From positions 558,001 to 622,000 of the forward strand of contig NZ_CP059205.1 in the NCBI RefSeq assembly GCF_014251995.1: a stretch of 64,000 bases of DNA. Reading direction: 5' to 3'. Below are positions 1 through 8,959 of this stretch, piece by piece. Under the pieces are notes generated by a model. That model saw nothing but the letters and a program-made list of their open reading frames with translations. It made no database searches and was not told the origin of the DNA. Both the position numbers and the translations under genes were made by a program. Positions within the stretch are counted from its first letter, which is position 1, and every line of letters starts with the position of its first letter. Source of the DNA: Blattabacterium cuenoti (GTDB lineage Bacteria; Bacteroidota; Bacteroidia; Flavobacteriales; Blattabacteriaceae).

Positions 1-1208
1 TCGCCTGGATAAGTTTTTAATTCTCTCCTAATTACATGATCTTTAGTAATTATATTCCCTGATATATCAACTTTTCTTATATATACAGGATTATTTTCTT
101 TTATTTTTATTTCTAAATCTATTTTATTATCCGATACTTTTTTTTCTATTGGAATTGCATTAATAAATAAATATCCTAAATCTAAATAAGTAGATAAAAT
201 GCTTTTAGGAAAAGAGGAACTTGAAACATATTTATCAATTTCAGTTTTATTATAAATATCACCTTTTTTATGGGAAAAAATTCTTTTTATATCCTTGTCT
301 AACAGTCTATTGTTTCCTGAAATGTATACGTTTCCTAAATAATATTGATCTCCTTCAGTAATTTTTATTTTTATTATATAGTTACCAAATTCGTCTTTCC
401 AAATAGAATCTAAAAATACTTGAACATCAATAAATCCCATAGATTTATATTTATCCGAAATGTTCTTTAAATCATGTTTAATATTTTCTTTAACAAATAG
501 GAAAATATTTTCATCTATAATTGGAACATAAAAATTTTTTTTAGTTTTTGTCATTAAATCAAGTAACTCTTTATCAGAAATTATATTATTTCCTTCGAAT
601 AATATTTTTTTTATTTCAATTTTTTTACCTTTATCAACAGATAAATATAATACATTCTTATTTTCTACTTTATTTATTTCACTTTTTATATTAATTTCAT
701 CATATCCTTTCTGAGTATAATATTCTTGAATTTCATTTTTAATATCCTGAATTATATCCTCAGAAATTTTATCCCCAGGTTTTATTTTTTTGATATTTTT
801 CAGTTGTTCTTTTTTAATTCCCTCAACTTTTACTTCATGAATTTCTACTAAATCTTCTAATTCAAAAAATAAATCTATTTCATTTTTAGAAACATCTTTC
901 TTATAAATAGATATATTCTGGAACAAATGACTATCCCATAACTTTTTAATAGCAGAATCCACTTTAACATTGTAAGAATCAATCAGATCTCCACTGTGAA
1001 TACCAGATAAATCGGATATGAACTCACTATCGTATTTTGTTTTTCCTATTATATTAATAGATTTTACAATTATATTTACATTTGAACTTTCATTTTTATT
1101 ATTAATACTTAAACTTAAATCTTTTTTTCTAGTAAAAGAATATCCCTGTTTTATTTGCATTATTATTAATAAGCAAAAAACAAATTTTAAAAAATTATTT
1201 TTTTTCAT
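1..1208 (-). CDS. bamA: Outer membrane protein assembly factor BamA, N-terminal part (runs off the window)
   Basis: Core of the machinery that folds beta-barrel proteins into the outer membrane. The frame is open from ATG at 1208 to the window edge, about 402 residues. It starts with two lysines and a hydrophobic stretch (residues 7-17), which is a plausible signal peptide. Repeated POTRA-like units follow, with glycine-rich turns such as 'VEGIKKEQLKNIKKIKPGD', 'LFEGNNIISDKEL' and 'VYISGNNRLLDKDI'. The visible part ends at 'RRELKTYPG', typical of the last POTRA before the barrel, so the barrel lies outside. It begins 9 bp after uppS stops, so the two are probably co-transcribed, as in Flavobacteria. 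The family assignment is strong; the fate of the barrel cannot be seen. Confidence 0.88.
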   Translation of the reverse strand, partial: MKKNNFLKFVFCLLIIMQIKQGYSFTRKKDLSLSINNKNESSNVNIIVKSINIIGKTKYDSEFISDLSGIHSGDLIDSYNVKVDSAIKKLWDSHLFQNISIYKKDVSKNEIDLFFELEDLVEIHEVKVEGIKKEQLKNIKKIKPGDKISEDIIQDIKNEIQEYYTQKGYDEINIKSEINKVENKNVLYLSVDKGKKIEIKKILFEGNNIISDKELLDLMTKTKKNFYVPIIDENIFLFVKENIKHDLKNISDKYKSMGFIDVQVFLDSIWKDEFGNYIIKIKITEGDQYYLGNVYISGNNRLLDKDIKRIFSHKKGDIYNKTEIDKYVSSSSFPKSILSTYLDLGYLFINAIPIEKKVSDNKIDLEIKIKENNPVYIRKVDISGNIITKDHVIRRELKTYPG

Positions 1209-1217
1209 GAACGAAAA

Positions 1218-1949
1218 TTATTCAACGTTTCCAAAACGACGTTTTCTTTTTTGATAATCTATAATAGCCTCGAAAAAATCTTTTTTTCGAAAATCCGGCC
1301 ATAAAATCTTTGTAAAATACAGCTCTGCATAAGCAGATTGCCAAAGTAAAAAATTACTAATACGCTGTTCTCCACTAGTTCTAATAATTAAATCTACATC
1401 TGGTAAATTTTTAGTATATAAATGTTTTTGAAAAGAAGTATAATTGATATTATTTAATGAAAGAGAACCATCTAAAACTTTTTTAGAAATATTTTTTGTT
1501 GCTCTCAAAATTTCTTCTCTAGCACTATAACTCAATGCTAGAATCAATGTTCCAGATGTATTATTTTTTGTTTTTTTCATAAAAAAAATCAATTCTTCTT
1601 GAATAACTTGTGAAAAGTTTTCGATTTTCCCTATTACAATAATTTTTATATTTTTTTCATGAACTTCCTTCAAAGAACTTTTTAAATTCTTATGAAATAA
1701 AAGAATTAATTCTTTAACTTCTTCTTTTGGCCTATTCCAATTTTCGGAAGAAAAAACATACAAAGTGATATAAGGAATCTCTAATTCTTTAAATCCATTT
1801 ATAGTATCCATTACGGATTTTATCGATTCTTTATGTCCAAACGTTCTTAATTTTCCCCTTTTTTCTGCCCAACGCCCATTTCCATCCATAATAACAGCTA
1901 CATGATTTGGAAGATTATTATAATCTATTTTTTTCAGCAAACTCTTCAT
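1218..1949 (-). CDS. uppS: Isoprenyl transferase (undecaprenyl diphosphate synthase)
   Basis: Condenses isopentenyl diphosphate onto farnesyl diphosphate in cis to make the C55 carrier for peptidoglycan. The 243-residue protein has the family signature 'HVAVIMDGNGRWA' near residues 16-28, with the metal-binding Asp at 22. It also has 'ALSYSAREEI', 'DLIIRTSGEQRISNF' and a C-terminal 'LWPDF'. An in-frame upstream ATG at 2003 would add 18 residues of no family similarity, so ATG at 1949 is preferred. It sits between nadK and bamA, a standard flavobacterial order. Its substrate would come from the mevalonate route, one gene of which (mevalonate kinase) lies at 3063. Confidence 0.95.
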   Translation of the reverse strand: MKSLLKKIDYNNLPNHVAVIMDGNGRWAEKRGKLRTFGHKESIKSVMDTINGFKELEIPYITLYVFSSENWNRPKEEVKELILLFHKNLKSSLKEVHEKNIKIIVIGKIENFSQVIQEELIFFMKKTKNNTSGTLILALSYSAREEILRATKNISKKVLDGSLSLNNINYTSFQKHLYTKNLPDVDLIIRTSGEQRISNFLLWQSAYAELYFTKILWPDFRKKDFFEAIIDYQKRKRRFGNVE

Positions 1950-2045
1950 GAATGACAATAAAAATTCATAAAATATAAAAATATATTCATAATATAAAAA
2001 CAAATATATAGATATAATACAAAAGACAAAATATTTTTTTTATAT

Positions 2046-2933
2046 TCAATTTCTTTGATCCATTCCCCATAAGAGTTTTTCTCTTAATGTTTTATAATAA
2101 GTATTTTTTTCTTCTTGAAGAAGATAAATATAAAAAGGAGCTTTCTCAATATATAGTTCATTTTCTTTTTTCATGGAAGTTAATCTAGTATCCATAGATA
2201 AGGAATAATATTTTACACGGCTATGTATTTTTAGATGAACTTTCTGATGATCAGATATAATTAATGGACGTGAAAATAAATTATGTGGAGATATTGGTGT
2301 AAGAACAAAATTATTATTGTCAGGACTAATAATGGGCCCTCCACAGCTTAGAGAGTAACCAGTTGATCCAGTAGGAGTAGAAATAATCAAACCATCAGCC
2401 CAATAAGAAGTTAAAAATTCATTATCGATGTATGCATCTATAGTAATCATAGAAACTGTTTCCTTACGAAGGATAACAATTTCATTCAACGCGAAATTAA
2501 AAAATTTCTGATGATCATTAGCTGATGGTTTAACCCATAATAAACTCCTAGGTATTAAATGAAATTTCCTACTAAAAATTTCATCTATTTTCTTAATAAA
2601 AACATCTTTATTAAAAGTTGCTAAAAAACCAAGGTTTCCTGTATTAATTCCAATTATAGGGATACCAGAATCTCTAATTAATGTAATAGCAGATAAAATA
2701 GTTCCATCTCCCCCGAAAGTAAGCATTAAACTGAAATCCTTAGTTTTTAACTCTTTGTAATGAGAAAAAACAGGAAAATTTAAGTTTTTAAATTCTTCGA
2801 AAGATGATAATATGTCAAAAAATGATTTTTCAATATAAATTTCTATTGAATGACTATATGCATAGCTGATGAACTGAGTTAAATATGATATATTATTTTT
2901 TCCAAATTTCTGCCCATAAACAGCTATTCTCAT
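2046..2933 (-). CDS. nadK: NAD kinase
   Basis: Phosphorylates NAD to NADP in the cytosol. The 295-residue protein carries the defining 'GGDGT' motif at residues 74-78, followed by 'GINTGNLGFLA' and 'STPTGSTGYSLS', the conserved nucleotide-binding loops. Length is normal for the family. It is transcribed toward uppS across a 96-bp gap and is divergent from mevalonate kinase at 3063. The 129-bp divergent gap upstream (2934-3062) is very AT-rich and should hold promoters for both directions, but I see no clear motif. No unusual features. Confidence 0.95.
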   Translation of the reverse strand: MRIAVYGQKFGKNNISYLTQFISYAYSHSIEIYIEKSFFDILSSFEEFKNLNFPVFSHYKELKTKDFSLMLTFGGDGTILSAITLIRDSGIPIIGINTGNLGFLATFNKDVFIKKIDEIFSRKFHLIPRSLLWVKPSANDHQKFFNFALNEIVILRKETVSMITIDAYIDNEFLTSYWADGLIISTPTGSTGYSLSCGGPIISPDNNNFVLTPISPHNLFSRPLIISDHQKVHLKIHSRVKYYSLSMDTRLTSMKKENELYIEKAPFYIYLLQEEKNTYYKTLREKLLWGMDQRN

Positions 2934-3062
2934 TTTAATGTTCTTTTTTTTAAAAACTAAAGGAAAATTACTAAATTAATCAAATAAACATTTAAAAAAA
3001 ATTAATTGAGTTTTTATTAAATTAAATTTATTTCTTAATTAATCTATATAATCTAATATAAA

Positions 3063-3998
3063 ATGAGAGGACCTTTTTTCCCTTCGAAAATTTTATTATT
3101 TGGAGAATATGGAATTTTAGAAAATTCAAGTGGACTTTCTGTTCCCCACAATTTTTATAAAGGAATTCTAAAATTTTATTCTGAATTTAAATTCAATAAA
3201 AATTTTTTGCATTCTAATTCTAGAATTAGAAAATATTGTGATTTCTTATTTTTAGAAAAAAAACATATTTTAACAAATATAGATTTTGAAAAATTATATG
3301 AAGATATCCAAAATGGATTATTTTTTTATTCCAATATACCCCAAGAATATGGAATAGGAAGTTCTGGAGCGTTGGTTGCAGCTATTTATGATAAATATTC
3401 AAAAGATAAATTTGAAAAAAAAAGCATAGAGAGTAAAAATATAATTTTTTTAAAAAAAATGTTTAGTCAAATGGAGTCTTTTTTTCATAAAAAAAGTTCC
3501 GGAATAGATCCTTTAAGTTCTTATCTAAATTTACCTATTCTTTTTCATCCAACAAAAAAAAACATTTTCATAGTAAATATTCCTAATAAAAAAGAAGGAA
3601 AAGGAGCTATTTTCCTACTGAATTCTAAAATTTCTAGAAAAACATCTTCTATGGTAAAAATTTTTTATGAAAAACTGAAAAATGATGAATTCAAAAAAAT
3701 TATAAAAGAAGAATTTATTAAATATAATGAAAAATGCATTGAATCTTTCTTAAAAAAAGATTTTAGAACATTTTTAAAAAATTCAAAAAAACTTTCTATT
3801 TGTATTTTTCATAATTTTCGTCCCATGATTCCAAAAAGTATGTGGAAAATATGGAACGAAGGACTATTCCACAATATACATTACTTAAAATTATGTGGAG
3901 CTGGAGGAGGGGGATTTTTTCTTGGAATTACTAAAAATTATGATGTTTCCAGAAAAAAACTGAAAAAATATATAATAAAAGATCTTTTTCGTTTTTAA
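3063..3998 (+). CDS. mvk: Mevalonate kinase-like GHMP kinase
   Basis: Probable mevalonate kinase, ATP-dependent, in the mevalonate route to isoprenoids used by flavobacteria. The 311-residue protein opens with 'SKILLFGEYGIL', the GHMP N-terminal substrate region. It has the ATP-binding glycine/serine loop 'EYGIGSSGALVAAIYD' (95-110), a central 'KKSSGIDPLSSY', and the C-terminal GHMP motif 'LCGAGGGGFFLG'. The neighbouring RluB-type gene is often found beside mevalonate kinase in Flavobacteria. Other GHMP kinases (for example the Bacteroidetes GYDIA group) are possible, but the Gly-Ile-Asp-Pro motif and context favour mevalonate kinase. No other gene of the pathway is in the window. Confidence 0.82.
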   Translation: MRGPFFPSKILLFGEYGILENSSGLSVPHNFYKGILKFYSEFKFNKNFLHSNSRIRKYCDFLFLEKKHILTNIDFEKLYEDIQNGLFFYSNIPQEYGIGSSGALVAAIYDKYSKDKFEKKSIESKNIIFLKKMFSQMESFFHKKSSGIDPLSSYLNLPILFHPTKKNIFIVNIPNKKEGKGAIFLLNSKISRKTSSMVKIFYEKLKNDEFKKIIKEEFIKYNEKCIESFLKKDFRTFLKNSKKLSICIFHNFRPMIPKSMWKIWNEGLFHNIHYLKLCGAGGGGFFLGITKNYDVSRKKLKKYIIKDLFRF

Positions 3999-4010
3999 TT
4001 TCATCATGTT

Positions 4011-4733
4011 ATGGATCATAAAATAAGACTAAATCAATATTTATCTAACTCTGGAATTTCTTCCAGAAGAAAAGCTGATAAACTTATTCAATCTGGGGTT
4101 ATAAAAGTTAATTCAAAACCTGTTTATAAATTAGGAACAATCATACGCAAAGATGATACTGTCACAATGTATGGATCTACAATAAAAATTCAAAAAAAAA
4201 TTTATATATTACTTAATAAACCGAGAGGGTTCATTACAACCACAAAAGATCCATTTAACAGAAAAACTGTAATGAATTTGATTCCAAAATTTTCTAAATA
4301 TAGAGTTTTTCCTGTAGGAAGATTAGATTGTTTAACAACTGGTGTTCTACTTATTACAAACAATGGATTTATAGCTGAAAAGCTAACTCATCCAAAATAT
4401 CACATTAAAAAAATATATAATGTATTGTTAAATAAAGAAATCAATAATCAAGATCTTAATATAATCAGGAAAGGAAAAATATCTTTAAAAGAAGGTAAAG
4501 TAAAAGTAATTTTTGTAAAAAAAGGGTATTTAAAACGTCAAGTTATAATAGGATTATATATAGGATGGAACAGAATTATTAAACGACTTTTTGGAAAGTT
4601 AAATTATAAAGTTATTCAGCTAGATAGAGTTAATTTCGGAGGATTATCAAAAAAAAGTATTAAAATTGGAAAATGGTGTTTTTTAAACCATAAAAAAATA
4701 GAAAATATTTTATATAAAAAAAATTATGAATAA
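4011..4733 (+). CDS. rluB: RsuA/RluB-family 16S/23S rRNA pseudouridine synthase
   Basis: Isomerises a specific uridine in ribosomal RNA. An N-terminal S4 RNA-binding domain (residues 5-50, 'IRLNQYLSNSGISSRRKADKL') precedes the catalytic domain. That domain has 'LLNKPRGFITT' and the active-site motif 'GRLDCLTTGVLLIT', with catalytic Asp at 106. The 240-residue length fits RluB/RsuA. It starts 12 bp after mevalonate kinase and its last 8 bp overlap aroQ, so the three look like one transcript. Whether the target is 23S (RluB) or 16S (RsuA) RNA cannot be settled from sequence alone. Confidence 0.9.
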   Translation: MDHKIRLNQYLSNSGISSRRKADKLIQSGVIKVNSKPVYKLGTIIRKDDTVTMYGSTIKIQKKIYILLNKPRGFITTTKDPFNRKTVMNLIPKFSKYRVFPVGRLDCLTTGVLLITNNGFIAEKLTHPKYHIKKIYNVLLNKEINNQDLNIIRKGKISLKEGKVKVIFVKKGYLKRQVIIGLYIGWNRIIKRLFGKLNYKVIQLDRVNFGGLSKKSIKIGKWCFLNHKKIENILYKKNYE

Positions 4734-5157
4734 AATAACTATTATTAATGGACCTAATTTAAATTTATTAGGGAAACGAGAACCGGAATTATATGGAAAT
4801 GAAAATTTTTTGGATTACCTCAATAAATTAAGAAAAAAAGAAATATTTTCTAATATAAAGATTGATTATCATCAAAATAATAGTGAAGGAAAAATTATAG
4901 ATCTTTTACATTCTTTAGAATTTAAAACTAATGGAATTATATTGAATGCAGGAGCTTATACTCATACTTCTTTAGGAATTTCCGATGCTATAAAATCTAT
5001 ATCAACACCTGTTATAGAAATACATATTTCTAACCTGTATTTAAGAGAAACTTTTCGTAGAAAATCGTTTTTATCCCCTGTATGTAAAGGAACAATTTTT
5101 GGATTTGGATTAAAATCTTATGAACTAGGAATTATTAGCTTTTGTTTACCAGACTGA
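4726..5157 (+). CDS. aroQ: Type II 3-dehydroquinate dehydratase
   Basis: Third step of the shikimate pathway, 3-dehydroquinate to 3-dehydroshikimate, needed for chorismate and aromatic amino acids. The 143-residue protein begins with the type II signature 'NGPNLNLLGKREPELYG' (8-24), containing the catalytic arginine and tyrosine. It also has 'NAGAYTHTSLGISDAI' and 'EIHISNLYLRE' with the active-site His. The start overlaps rluB by 8 bp. The last 40 bp overlap the 3' end of engB on the other strand. Expected dodecameric cytosolic enzyme. No defects seen. Confidence 0.95.
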   Translation: MNKITIINGPNLNLLGKREPELYGNENFLDYLNKLRKKEIFSNIKIDYHQNNSEGKIIDLLHSLEFKTNGIILNAGAYTHTSLGISDAIKSISTPVIEIHISNLYLRETFRRKSFLSPVCKGTIFGFGLKSYELGIISFCLPD

Positions 5158-5756
5158 CTATCAATCACTTTATTAAGTTTTTTTATGTATTGAATAATAT
5201 TTTTTCTTCCATATTTTTTTTTGGTAGAAACTTTAAAAAAACAAACAGGAATATCAAAACCAATTTTTTCAATTTTTTTGATACAAAAAGAAATATTCTT
5301 ATCAAGAATAGAATGATTGTTTAATTTATCTATTTTTGTAAAAACAATGCAAAATTTCTTTTTTTTATCATTTAACTTTTGAATAAAATCTATATCTATT
5401 TTTTGTATAAAAAATCTGCAATCTATCAATAAAAATAAACAAATAAGATTTTCTCTATGGAAAATATAATCACTAATTAATTTTTGTGTTTTTTCTTTTA
5501 TTTTTTTTTCCGAAAAAAATCCATATCCAGGAAGATCGATTAAATACCATTTATTGTTTATTAAAAAATGATTAATAGATTGAGTACTTCCAGGATAAGA
5601 TGAAACTCTAGCCATTTTTTTCCTATTAGTCAGATAGTTTATTAAACTAGATTTTCCTACATTAGAACGTCCTGCAAAAGCATATTCTGGATAATTATCA
5701 ATTAGTATATTGATTTTTTTCGAACTTCTTTTAAATTTTACAGAAAAAATTTTCAT
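5118..5756 (-). CDS. engB: Ribosome biogenesis GTP-binding protein EngB (YihA/YsxC)
   Basis: Essential GTPase for 50S subunit assembly. The 212-residue protein has all G motifs: G1 'GRSNVGKSS' (29-37), G2 threonine at 58 in 'PGSTQS', G3 'DLPGYG' (74-79) and G4 'FTKIDKL'. Family-typical 'FAGRSNVGKSSLIN' starts the domain. The C-terminal tail after 'YIKKLNKVI' is encoded opposite the end of aroQ (40-bp convergent overlap). Its start lies 26 bp inside the end of the upstream hydrolase gene, so the pair hydrolase-engB is translationally coupled. Confidence 0.94.
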   Translation of the reverse strand: MKIFSVKFKRSSKKINILIDNYPEYAFAGRSNVGKSSLINYLTNRKKMARVSSYPGSTQSINHFLINNKWYLIDLPGYGFFSEKKIKEKTQKLISDYIFHRENLICLFLLIDCRFFIQKIDIDFIQKLNDKKKKFCIVFTKIDKLNNHSILDKNISFCIKKIEKIGFDIPVCFFKVSTKKKYGRKNIIQYIKKLNKVIDSQSGKQKLIIPSS

Positions 5757-6498
5757 GATTAAAATTAAATTTAGAAAGCCATTTGTCTAAGATTTCTATA
5801 AATTTTTTAGGATGTTCCATCATAGGAACATGTCCACATTTATCAATCCAATATAATTCAGAATCAGGTAATAATTTATGAAAAGATTTTGCAACCTTTG
5901 GAGGAGTTATATGGTCTTGTTTCCCCCAAATTAAACAAATAGGTTGTTGAATAACAGATAAATCTTTAGCCATATTATATTTCATAGCACTTTTCGCGAG
6001 ATATAAAGTTTTGATTCCTTTTTTTTTGTCATTTACAATATTAAATACTTCATCCACTAATTTCTTAGTAGCTATTTTGGGGTCATAAAATACTTCTTGC
6101 GATTTTTTTCTAATAAATTCATAATTTTCTCTTTTAGGAAAAGCATATCCAAAAGATTTCTCAAATAATCCTGAACTTCCTGTTAAAACTAAAGAATGAA
6201 CCAAATCCATTCTTTTTTTTGCTATAATTAAAGCTATATGTCCTCCAAGTGAATTTCCTATCAAAGTAGCTTTCTTAATTTCTATTTCCATTAAAAATTG
6301 AATAATATATTTGGATATATTATAAATATTTGTCAAAAATAATGGCATTTTATAAAGAGGTAATGAAGGAATAATTACTTTATAACCTTTTTTCGGAAAA
6401 AAATCTAAAAGAGCTTTAAAATTACTTAACCCCCCCATTAATCCATGAAGTAGAATTAAAGGATATCCTTCTCCTCTTTTTATATGAGGAAATTTCAT
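5731..6498 (-). CDS. Alpha/beta-fold hydrolase
   Basis: A cytosolic alpha/beta hydrolase of unknown substrate. The 255-residue protein shows 'LLHGLMGG' (oxyanion-hole loop, about 16-23), the nucleophile elbow 'GNSLGG' with Ser 83, the acid in 'LIWGKQDHITPP', and the catalytic His in 'KCGHVPMMEHP'. The full catalytic triad is therefore kept. No signal peptide is seen. Flavobacteria carry a similar gene directly before engB, and here the stop overlaps the engB start by 26 bp. Retention in such a small genome suggests a housekeeping role, but I cannot name it. Confidence 0.85.
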   Translation of the reverse strand: MKFPHIKRGEGYPLILLHGLMGGLSNFKALLDFFPKKGYKVIIPSLPLYKMPLFLTNIYNISKYIIQFLMEIEIKKATLIGNSLGGHIALIIAKKRMDLVHSLVLTGSSGLFEKSFGYAFPKRENYEFIRKKSQEVFYDPKIATKKLVDEVFNIVNDKKKGIKTLYLAKSAMKYNMAKDLSVIQQPICLIWGKQDHITPPKVAKSFHKLLPDSELYWIDKCGHVPMMEHPKKFIEILDKWLSKFNFNHENFFCKI

Positions 6499-6538
6499 TG
6501 ATTTTTTTCTATTAAGTTATTAAAAATGTAAAACATAA

Positions 6539-7291
6539 CTAATATGCATTATTTTTACCACATTTTTTTTTAACAATAAAATAAGCTTCTTTTGCAGACA
6601 TCTCTTCTGATTTCTTTTTTGAAGTACCTCTACCTCTAGCACGAATTTTACATTCTGATATAGTTAACTCAGATAAATAAATAATTATATTTTTATCTTT
6701 TTCTTCTTTTTCTCTAACAGTTATTAAGTTTATTAAAAATTTATTTTTTTGAGCCCATTCCATAATCCATACTTTATAGCTAAAAATTTCATTTTGAAGT
6801 TTCATTACATTAACATGATTGTGTAACATTTTTTCATGAACAAAATTTTTACAAGCTTGATATCCTATTTCTAAATAAATAAACCCTATTAAAGCTTCAA
6901 GTGTATTTCCTAATATATTATCAGATATAACAGGTTTATCAGAAAAAATATTCTCAATAGTTAATTTTTTAGAAATCTCATTTAAATTTTTTCTACATAC
7001 TATTTTAGATCGTATTTGAGTTAATTCACCTTCCTTTTTTTTAGGAAATTTTTCACATAAAAAATGTGATATAATAGTATTTAAAACGGAATCTCCTAAA
7101 AATTCAAGTCTTTGAAAATTAGTGGAATGATTTTGATTCAAATTTTTTCTTTTTTTGGAAAAATTATAAATAAATACTTCTTTCAAAAATTTTGTATTTT
7201 TTGGACAAAACCCTAATATTTTGATTAGAATATCAAATAGAATAGAATCTTCATCTTTTTCAAATTTTTTAAATTGAATATTATTATACAT
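6539..7291 (-). CDS. rnc: Ribonuclease III
   Basis: Cleaves double-stranded RNA in rRNA precursors. The 250-residue protein has the RNase III signature 'RLEFLGDSVLN' at 61-71 with the acidic metal ligands, then 'EALIGFIYLEIGY'. A C-terminal double-stranded RNA-binding domain (roughly 175-245) ends in the usual 'GTSKKKSEEMSAKEAYF'. The start overlaps the end of fabF by 8 bp, so rnc follows acpP-fabF in one operon, a common bacterial arrangement. No missing residues noticed. Confidence 0.95.
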   Translation of the reverse strand: MYNNIQFKKFEKDEDSILFDILIKILGFCPKNTKFLKEVFIYNFSKKRKNLNQNHSTNFQRLEFLGDSVLNTIISHFLCEKFPKKKEGELTQIRSKIVCRKNLNEISKKLTIENIFSDKPVISDNILGNTLEALIGFIYLEIGYQACKNFVHEKMLHNHVNVMKLQNEIFSYKVWIMEWAQKNKFLINLITVREKEEKDKNIIIYLSELTISECKIRARGRGTSKKKSEEMSAKEAYFIVKKKCGKNNAY

Positions 7292-8540
7292 TTATTTTTT
7301 TAAATAAAATAGAAACATTATGTCCTCCAAATCCAAAAGCATTACATAAACTAACTTTTACTTCTTTTTTTATAGCTTTGTTTGGAGTAAAATTTATTTT
7401 TGGATCTACATTTTTATCTAATTGAAACAAATTTATAGTTGGAGGTATTATTCCTTTTGTTAAAGGAAGTATAGATGCAATAGATTCTATTGCACCTGCT
7501 GCTCCTAATAAATGTCCTGTCATAGACTTTGTAGAATTAATGTTTATATCATATATACTTTTGTTAAAAACTTTTTGAATGGCTTTTATTTCCGCAAGAT
7601 CTCCTTTTTTAGTGGAAGTTCCATGAGTATTAATATGGTCAACGTCTTCATATTTAATACCGGATTCTTTAATTGCATTATCCATAGCCAAAATAATTCC
7701 TTTTCCTTCTGGATGAGGTGATGTAATATGATAAGCATCTCCAGACATTCCTATCCCCCCTATTTCTGCATATATATAAGCGTCTCTTTCTTTAGCATGT
7801 TCATATTCTTCAAGTATTAAACATCCAGATCCTTCTCCTAATACGAAACCATCTCTATTTTCATCAAAAGGTCGTGATGCAGTCTTATAATCTTCATTTC
7901 TAGTAGATAAAGCATGTAAAGCATTAAATCCTCCTACTCCACTTTGTGTAATGGCAGCTTCGGATCCACCTGTAATCATCACATCAGCTTTTCCTAAACA
8001 TATTAAATGGTAGGCATCCACAATTGCATTAGAAGAAGATGCACAAGCAGATACAGTTGCATAATTTGGACCATGAATTCCATAATTCATGGATATGAAT
8101 CCAGCAGTAATATCTATTAACATTTTAGGAATAAAAAACGGACTAAATCTAGGACATTTTCCTCCATTTACATAATCAGAAATAGATTCTTCTAAATTTA
8201 GAAGCCCTCCAATTCCTGAAGCCCAAACTACTCCAATCCTCTCTCTTTTCTCCTTAAAAAAATTAATTCCACTATTTTTAATTGCTTCTTCAGAAGCGAT
8301 AATTCCATATTGTGCACAGGGATCTAACTTTCTTTTTTCTTTCTTACTAAAAAAAAGACTTGGATCGTAATTTTTTAATTCACAAGCAAATTTAGTCTTA
8401 TATTTTTTTGTGTTGAAATAAGTAATAGGAGCACATCCATTTTTTCCACTAATAAGAGAAATCCAATATTCTTCTACGTTATTTCCTATTGGAGTAATAG
8501 ATCCAATACCAGTAATTACTACTTTTTTTAATTTTTTCAT
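7284..8540 (-). CDS. fabF: 3-oxoacyl-[acyl-carrier-protein] synthase II
   Basis: Elongating condensing enzyme of type II fatty-acid synthesis, using acyl-ACP and malonyl-ACP. The 418-residue protein has the nucleophile Cys in 'VSACASSSNA' and the two catalytic histidines in 'NTHGTSTKKGD' and 'KSMTGHLLGAAGA'. The conserved C-terminal 'NAFGFGGHN' is present. Length is normal. It follows acpP by 25 bp and precedes rnc, so carrier and synthase are expressed together. Confidence 0.96.
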   Translation of the reverse strand: MKKLKKVVITGIGSITPIGNNVEEYWISLISGKNGCAPITYFNTKKYKTKFACELKNYDPSLFFSKKEKRKLDPCAQYGIIASEEAIKNSGINFFKEKRERIGVVWASGIGGLLNLEESISDYVNGGKCPRFSPFFIPKMLIDITAGFISMNYGIHGPNYATVSACASSSNAIVDAYHLICLGKADVMITGGSEAAITQSGVGGFNALHALSTRNEDYKTASRPFDENRDGFVLGEGSGCLILEEYEHAKERDAYIYAEIGGIGMSGDAYHITSPHPEGKGIILAMDNAIKESGIKYEDVDHINTHGTSTKKGDLAEIKAIQKVFNKSIYDININSTKSMTGHLLGAAGAIESIASILPLTKGIIPPTINLFQLDKNVDPKINFTPNKAIKKEVKVSLCNAFGFGGHNVSILFKKINV

Positions 8541-8565
8541 ATTATACTACATGAAAATAGTAATT

Positions 8566-8838
8566 TTATTTTTTTTTGAGATTATTATCATTTTCATTTT
8601 TCTCAATTAAAAGATCTTCTATAGCCTTTATAGCTTCTCCTACAGTTGTTATTTTTTCTGCTTTTTCATCAGAAATACTAATATTAAATTCTTTTTCAAA
8701 TTCCATAATTAATTCTACTATATCTAAGGAATCTGCACCTAAATCATTAGTAAAACTAGCAGTAGGAACAATTTCGTTTTCATCTACACTTAATTTATCT
8801 ATAATAAGAGTATGAACTCTAGATGTAATGTCAGACAT
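8566..8838 (-). CDS. acpP: Acyl carrier protein
   Basis: Small acidic carrier of acyl chains. The 4'-phosphopantetheine attachment serine is Ser 37 in '[12 protein letters not shown]'. From ATG at 8838 the protein is 90 residues, starting '[16 protein letters not shown]', which matches the family start. An ATG at 8889 would add 17 unrelated residues and is rejected. After the normal end of the fold there is a Asn/Lys-rich tail ('[10 protein letters not shown]') slightly longer than usual. First gene of acpP-fabF-rnc and divergent from pckA across 121 bp. Confidence 0.95.
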   Translation of the reverse strand: MSDITSRVHTLIIDKLSVDENEIVPTASFTNDLGADSLDIVELIMEFEKEFNISISDEKAEKITTVGEAIKAIEDLLIEKNENDNNLKKK

Positions 8839-8959
8839 ATGATCATAATTTTTTTTATTGCACAAAATTAGTAAACTTTTATAAATCATCTATAAATCTA
8901 TAAATTTGCTTTCTATTAAAAAATAAAATATTTAATTACAGATCTGAATAATAATACTT

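Noticed and set aside
1018..1254. Open frame of 78 codons on the plus strand at the bamA start
   Set aside because: It lies antisense to the well-supported bamA N-terminus and uppS end and has low-complexity composition.
1950..2003. N-terminal extension of UppS from ATG at 2003
   Set aside because: The added residues are hydrophobic without family similarity, and ATG at 1949 gives the expected start.
3212..3231. 20-bp perfect palindrome in mevalonate kinase
   Set aside because: Ten-base arms of A/T-rich sequence are expected a few times by chance in a window of this size and composition.
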